Assembly: GCA_016874555.1 (NCBI GenBank)
Contig: VGTW01000001.1
Coordinates: forward strand, 23,637-87,636
Reading direction: 5' to 3'
Origin: Gammaproteobacteria bacterium
GTDB taxonomy: Bacteria; Pseudomonadota; Gammaproteobacteria; Steroidobacterales; Steroidobacteraceae
Length of the DNA: 64,000 nt
Shown here: one piece after another, positions 59,061 to 64,000 of the stretch
Layout: each line of letters begins with the position of its first letter
How positions within the stretch are numbered: the first letter of the stretch is position 1
Translations under genes and position numbers: made by a program
The notes under the pieces: model-generated
The model's input: the letters and a program-made list of their open reading frames with translations, nothing else
The model's database searches: none
Told to the model about the DNA's origin: nothing

Positions 59061-59930
59061 GTGTCACCCGCCCTGCGTCGTCGTCTTGATGAATATATGC
59101 TACTCACACGGCTCAATCGGCCGATCGGCATCTTATTGCTGTTGTGGCCGGTGCTCTGGGCGTTGTGGCTCGCGGCAGATGGCATACCTGATCCTCGTTT
59201 GCTCGTCGTGTTCGTCGCTGGCACAGTACTCACGCGTTCGGCAGGTTGTATCATCAATGATTTGGCCGACCGCGAGTTCGACCCACACGTTGCGCGCACG
59301 CGCGAACGGCCGCTCGCCGCACGTCGAGTTTCGCCTAGCGAGGCAATCGGACTCTTCGTGGTGCTGATCCTGCTGGCGCTCATCGTGGTCTTGCAGCTCG
59401 ATGCGCGTACCGTCTGGCTGTCGCTGGTGGCTGCTGCGCTGCTCACGAGCTATCCCTTTTGCAAGCGTTTCTTTGCTGCGCCGCAGATTTATCTCGGCCT
59501 CGCGTTCGGTTGGGGCGTACCGATGGCGTTTATGGCAACCGACGGCAACGTGCCGACGCTCGGCTGGTTGATCTTTACGACCACCGTCATCTGGGCCTGT
59601 ATCTACGACACGTTTTACGCCATGGTCGATCGAGATGACGATCGTCGCATCGGTATCCGCTCCACGGCAGTGTTGTTTGGCCGTCACGATCTGCTCGCCA
59701 TCGGCCTGCTGCAAGCATCCATGCTGGGGCTACTGATATGGATCGGTCGACTCGCCGAGCTCCACTGGATTTATTTCTTGAGTCTCGTCGTCGTAGCCGT
59801 GCTGTTCGCATATCACCTTTGGTCGTCACGCCGGCGTGATCGCACTGCCTGCTTCCACGCTTTCCTTAATAATAATTACGTCGGCATGATCGTGTGGTTG
59901 GGGATTGCCGTCGCCACACTCCAGAGCTGA
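59061..59930 (+). CDS. ubiA: 4-hydroxybenzoate polyprenyltransferase
   Basis: RPIGILLLLWPVLWALWLA; CIINDLADREFDPHVARTRERPLA; YDTFYAMVDRDDDRRIG; GTG start. Confidence 0.96.
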   Translation: MSPALRRRLDEYMLLTRLNRPIGILLLLWPVLWALWLAADGIPDPRLLVVFVAGTVLTRSAGCIINDLADREFDPHVARTRERPLAARRVSPSEAIGLFVVLILLALIVVLQLDARTVWLSLVAAALLTSYPFCKRFFAAPQIYLGLAFGWGVPMAFMATDGNVPTLGWLIFTTTVIWACIYDTFYAMVDRDDDRRIGIRSTAVLFGRHDLLAIGLLQASMLGLLIWIGRLAELHWIYFLSLVVVAVLFAYHLWSSRRRDRTACFHAFLNNNYVGMIVWLGIAVATLQS

Positions 59931-60565
59931 ACGTCCTCGACGCCCGCTTTTAGAAGCGTGGCGCGCGCAGCCTCGAGTGTCGCACCCGCGGTCGAGACAT
60001 CGTCGATCAGAGCGACGCTGCGCGGAGAAGCGCTACGGTGTGTGGCACTTGCCAATTGGCGAGTGAACGACGGCATTGTCTCGTCGCTCGGGCGCCGATA
60101 ATGCCGTCTTCGGTCGTGTGGCGCGGGTTCGCACTAGCCCCCATCGCGCAGCACGGGCTGCTGCAGCCAGCGGCTAATCTGCAGCGCAAGCAGAGCGGGC
60201 TGACGAAAAGCGCGATCGGCGAGCCGTGACGGGTGCAGCGGGACAGGCAGTAGCAGTTGGGGCGGGTGAAGTCGCTTAATAGCAATGGCGCGCGTCGCCG
60301 CTATCGCACCAAGGCTCCCAGCACTCGCGCGCCCACCCGATCACCCGCAAATTTGAGCGGCTTGAGCGCGACGTCGGCGGGCGAGGCGTAGACGAATGCC
60401 TTGATAACGGTCGTGCCGCCTCGCGGAACCGCCAGCCGCGGCAATGCGCTGTATCAGCGACCACAAAGATCGAGGGGTCCGAGATCGCCTCGACCGTTAT
60501 AGAAGTACCAGCGTGCCGGCAAACAACAGAAACCCGCTCGCTGCCACCATGGCAGGGCGCGTAAA
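59876..60565 (-). pseudogene. comF: comF-like (phosphoribosyltransferase, competence/GntX family) pseudogene
   Basis: LGPLDLCGR*YSALPRL; TTVIKAFVYASPADVALKPLKFAGDRVGARVLGALVR*; frameshift; LLLPVPLHPSRLADRAFRQPALLA...*...SVALIDDVSTAGATLEAARATLLKAGVEDVQLWSVA; stops at 60454-60456, 60301-60303, 60134-60136. Confidence 0.82.
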
Positions 60566-60757
60566 TTGGGCACCGGCGCTCGGCTGCGGGGCATTGTCGA
60601 CTCGTTCGTGGCTTGCAAGTTGACATCCTCCCCCGCGCTTGCGGAACATTGCTTACGGTGGCGACCAAGGCTGCCGACTGCTGCCGTCGAAGGCAGCGCC
60701 CAAAACGCTTTAATTCGCCGGAGTACTCGCCGGTCCCCGCCCCAGAAGACGCCCGCC

Positions 60758-61825
60758 ATGAACGCCGCTGCGATCACCACCACTACGACCAACCCCGCTA
60801 CGACCGCCGCCGCTAAAAATGCTTCGGTCAATAATGTCAGCGCTCCGGTGGCTGCCGATGACATCCGTAACGACTGGCAGCTCGATGAAGTCGAAGCGTT
60901 GTTCGCACTGCCCTTTCAGGACCTGCTGTTTCGGGCGCAGACCGTACACCGCGCGCACCACGCACCGAACACCGTGCAGGTGAGCACCCTGCTCTCGGTG
61001 AAAACCGGCGCCTGTCCCGAGGACTGTGCCTACTGCCCGCAAAGCGTCCGCTACGACACCGGTCTCGATCGCGAAGCACTGCTGGCGGTGGCCGATGTGG
61101 CCGCTCGAGCGAAGGCCGCCCGCGAGGCCGGTGCCACCCGGTTCTGCATGGGCGCCGCCTGGCGTTCGCCAAAGAAACGTGACCTCGAAGTGATCACGGC
61201 GATGATCCGCGAAGTCAAATCTTTAGGGCTCGAGAGTTGCGCCACGCTCGGCATGCTCAGCCATGAGCAGGCCAAAGAATTACACGACGCCGGTCTTGAT
61301 TACTACAACCACAATATCGATACCTCGCCCGAGTTCTACGGTAAGATCATCACCACGCACGACTTCAAAGACAGACTCGATACTCTCGAAGCTGTGCGCG
61401 AAGCCGGCATGAACGTGTGCTGCGGTGGCATCGTCGGCATGGGTGAAACCGCGCGCGACCGCGCACGCATGCTGCAGGTACTCGCCAATCTGCCGCAACA
61501 CCCCGAGAGCGTACCGATCAACCAACTGGTTGCGGTGCCCGGAACGCCTCTCGCCGATCAGTCACCCATCGATCCGCTCGATTTTGTACGCACGATTGCA
61601 GTCGCGCGGATTTTGATGCCGTGCTCGGCAGTAAGACTTTCGGCGGGCCGCGAGAAGATGTCCGACGAATTGCAGGCACTCGCTTTTTTTGCCGGCGCAA
61701 ATTCCATTTTCTACGGCGAAAAACTTTTGACCACCGGTAATCCTGACATCGAACACGATCGTGCCCTGCTGACGAGGCTCGGCATTCAGGCCGCGGGCGC
61801 AGCGCCGACCGCACTGCACGCCTAA
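60758..61825 (+). CDS. bioB: Biotin synthase
   Basis: [21 protein letters not shown]; radical SAM; start at internal ATG 60758. Confidence 0.97.
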   Translation: MNAAAITTTTTNPATTAAAKNASVNNVSAPVAADDIRNDWQLDEVEALFALPFQDLLFRAQTVHRAHHAPNTVQVSTLLSVKTGACPEDCAYCPQSVRYDTGLDREALLAVADVAARAKAAREAGATRFCMGAAWRSPKKRDLEVITAMIREVKSLGLESCATLGMLSHEQAKELHDAGLDYYNHNIDTSPEFYGKIITTHDFKDRLDTLEAVREAGMNVCCGGIVGMGETARDRARMLQVLANLPQHPESVPINQLVAVPGTPLADQSPIDPLDFVRTIAVARILMPCSAVRLSAGREKMSDELQALAFFAGANSIFYGEKLLTTGNPDIEHDRALLTRLGIQAAGAAPTALHA

Positions 61826-61830
61826 CCGCA

Positions 61831-63005
61831 GTGCGCTGCACGCCCGAGGCCCGCGCTGCCGCGCTACATGACATCGACAGGCGTCGGCTGCGCCGCCGTC
61901 GCTTGCCGAACGACGACCAGCAGATCAATTTTTGTAGTAATGATTACCTCGGTCTAGCGCGTGATCCCGAGGTTGCTGCCGCCATGGCCTCGGCAGCGCG
62001 CACCCACGGCGCGGGCGCCGGCGCCTCGCATCTGGTCAGCGGCCATTCTGCCGAACATGACGTTCTCGAGCGCGAATTGGCCGAGTTCACGCGGCGAGAA
62101 CGCGCGCTCGTATTCTCCACGGGTTACATGGCAAATCTCGGTGTGCTATCAGCGCTCGCCGATCGACACGACCTGCTGATTGGCGACGAACTCAATCACG
62201 CCTCACTGATCGATGCTGCCAGACTCACTCGTAGTCCGTACCATCATCGGTACACCCATGGCGACGCTGCAGCAGCAGCCGAACTGCTGCGCTCGTCAGA
62301 TAAGTTGCGCGGCGCCTTCGTGATCACCGATGGCGTATTCAGCATGGACGGCGACCTGGCGCCGCTGCCGGCGCTCGCCGCCGCAGCGCGTGCGCATCAG
62401 GCTTGGCTCGTGGTCGACGATGCCCATGGTCTTGGCATTGTCGGCGCCGAGGGGCGCGGCAGCGGCGAATTCTTCGGGCTGAGCTCGCAGGACATACCCG
62501 TACTAATCGGCACTTTCGGCAAGGCGCTAGGTACGTTCGGGGCTTTCGTTGCCGGCGACGACGAGGTGATCGAGTTGTTGATTCAGCGCGCCCGGACCTA
62601 CATATATACGACCGCGCTACCGCCCGCAGTCGCCGCCGCGACTCGCCACGCGCTCAAAAAATTGCAGTACGAGCAGTGGCGACGCGAGCACCTGCTGGCA
62701 CTGGTCGACCATTTCCGTACCGGCGTACGCCAGCGCGGCTTGCCGGTCAGCGACTCGTCCACGCCGATTCAGCCGCTGCTGCTCGGCAGCGAGGACAGAG
62801 CAATCGCGGCCAGCCATCGACTCGCCGAGTTGGGATATCGCGTCACGGCGATTCGTCCACCGACCGTTCCGGTCTCCACCTCACGACTGCGAATCACGCT
62901 GTCTGCCGCCCACAGCGTGCGGCAGGTCGACGGACTGTTGGCAGCGCTCGAACAGGTTATCTTTAATCGGCTGATGGGCGATCAAGCGGTTGCAGGCGTC
63001 GTGGC

Positions 63006-63009
<4 letters not shown>
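61831..63009 (+). CDS. bioF: 8-amino-7-oxononanoate synthase
   Basis: NDYLGLARDPEV, GAGASHLVSGHSAEHDVLE, DDAHGLGIVGAEGRGSGE, GTFGKALGTFGAFVAG; GTG start. Confidence 0.95.

Positions 63010-64000
<991 letters not shown>

Noticed and set aside
60454-60456. TGA at an apparent conserved Cys in comF as a possible selenocysteine codon
   Set aside because: The same gene has two further TAG stops and a frameshift; pseudogene is simpler, and I see no supporting SECIS evidence.

Overview
The window is 64 kb of a high-GC chromosome, probably gammaproteobacterial (inferred from gene order: gmk-rpoZ-spoT-ridA-recG-ubiC-ubiA, rph-rdgB-hemW, aroK-aroB-dgt, bioB-bioF-bioC-bioD). Most of it is ordinary, densely packed housekeeping and metabolic genes. 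I found no rRNA, tRNA, CRISPR array, prophage or recognisable transposase. The unusual parts are: (1) a left-end block (1-2.7 kb) that looks compositionally different and abuts a decayed beta-CASP/MBL nuclease gene; (2) an intact four-gene Anbu / transglutaminase / alpha-E / circularly permuted ATP-grasp cluster (20.2-24.2 kb), a poorly understood peptide-ligase/protease-like system; (3) a DUF1838 reading frame with two in-frame TAA codons plus a DUF1993 gene, flanked by ~62-78 bp inverted repeats (32.28 kb and 34.0 kb), the distal one continuous with an ABC-ATPase remnant; (4) proteins that keep their fold signatures but have altered active-site motifs: a nitrilase-fold protein without the expected Cys, a CobW/COG0523 GTPase with altered Walker A and CxCC, and a BioC-like methyltransferase without the usual SAM motif; (5) a comF pseudogene next to bioB. 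All calls come from reading the sequence and the supplied ORFs. No database search was run.
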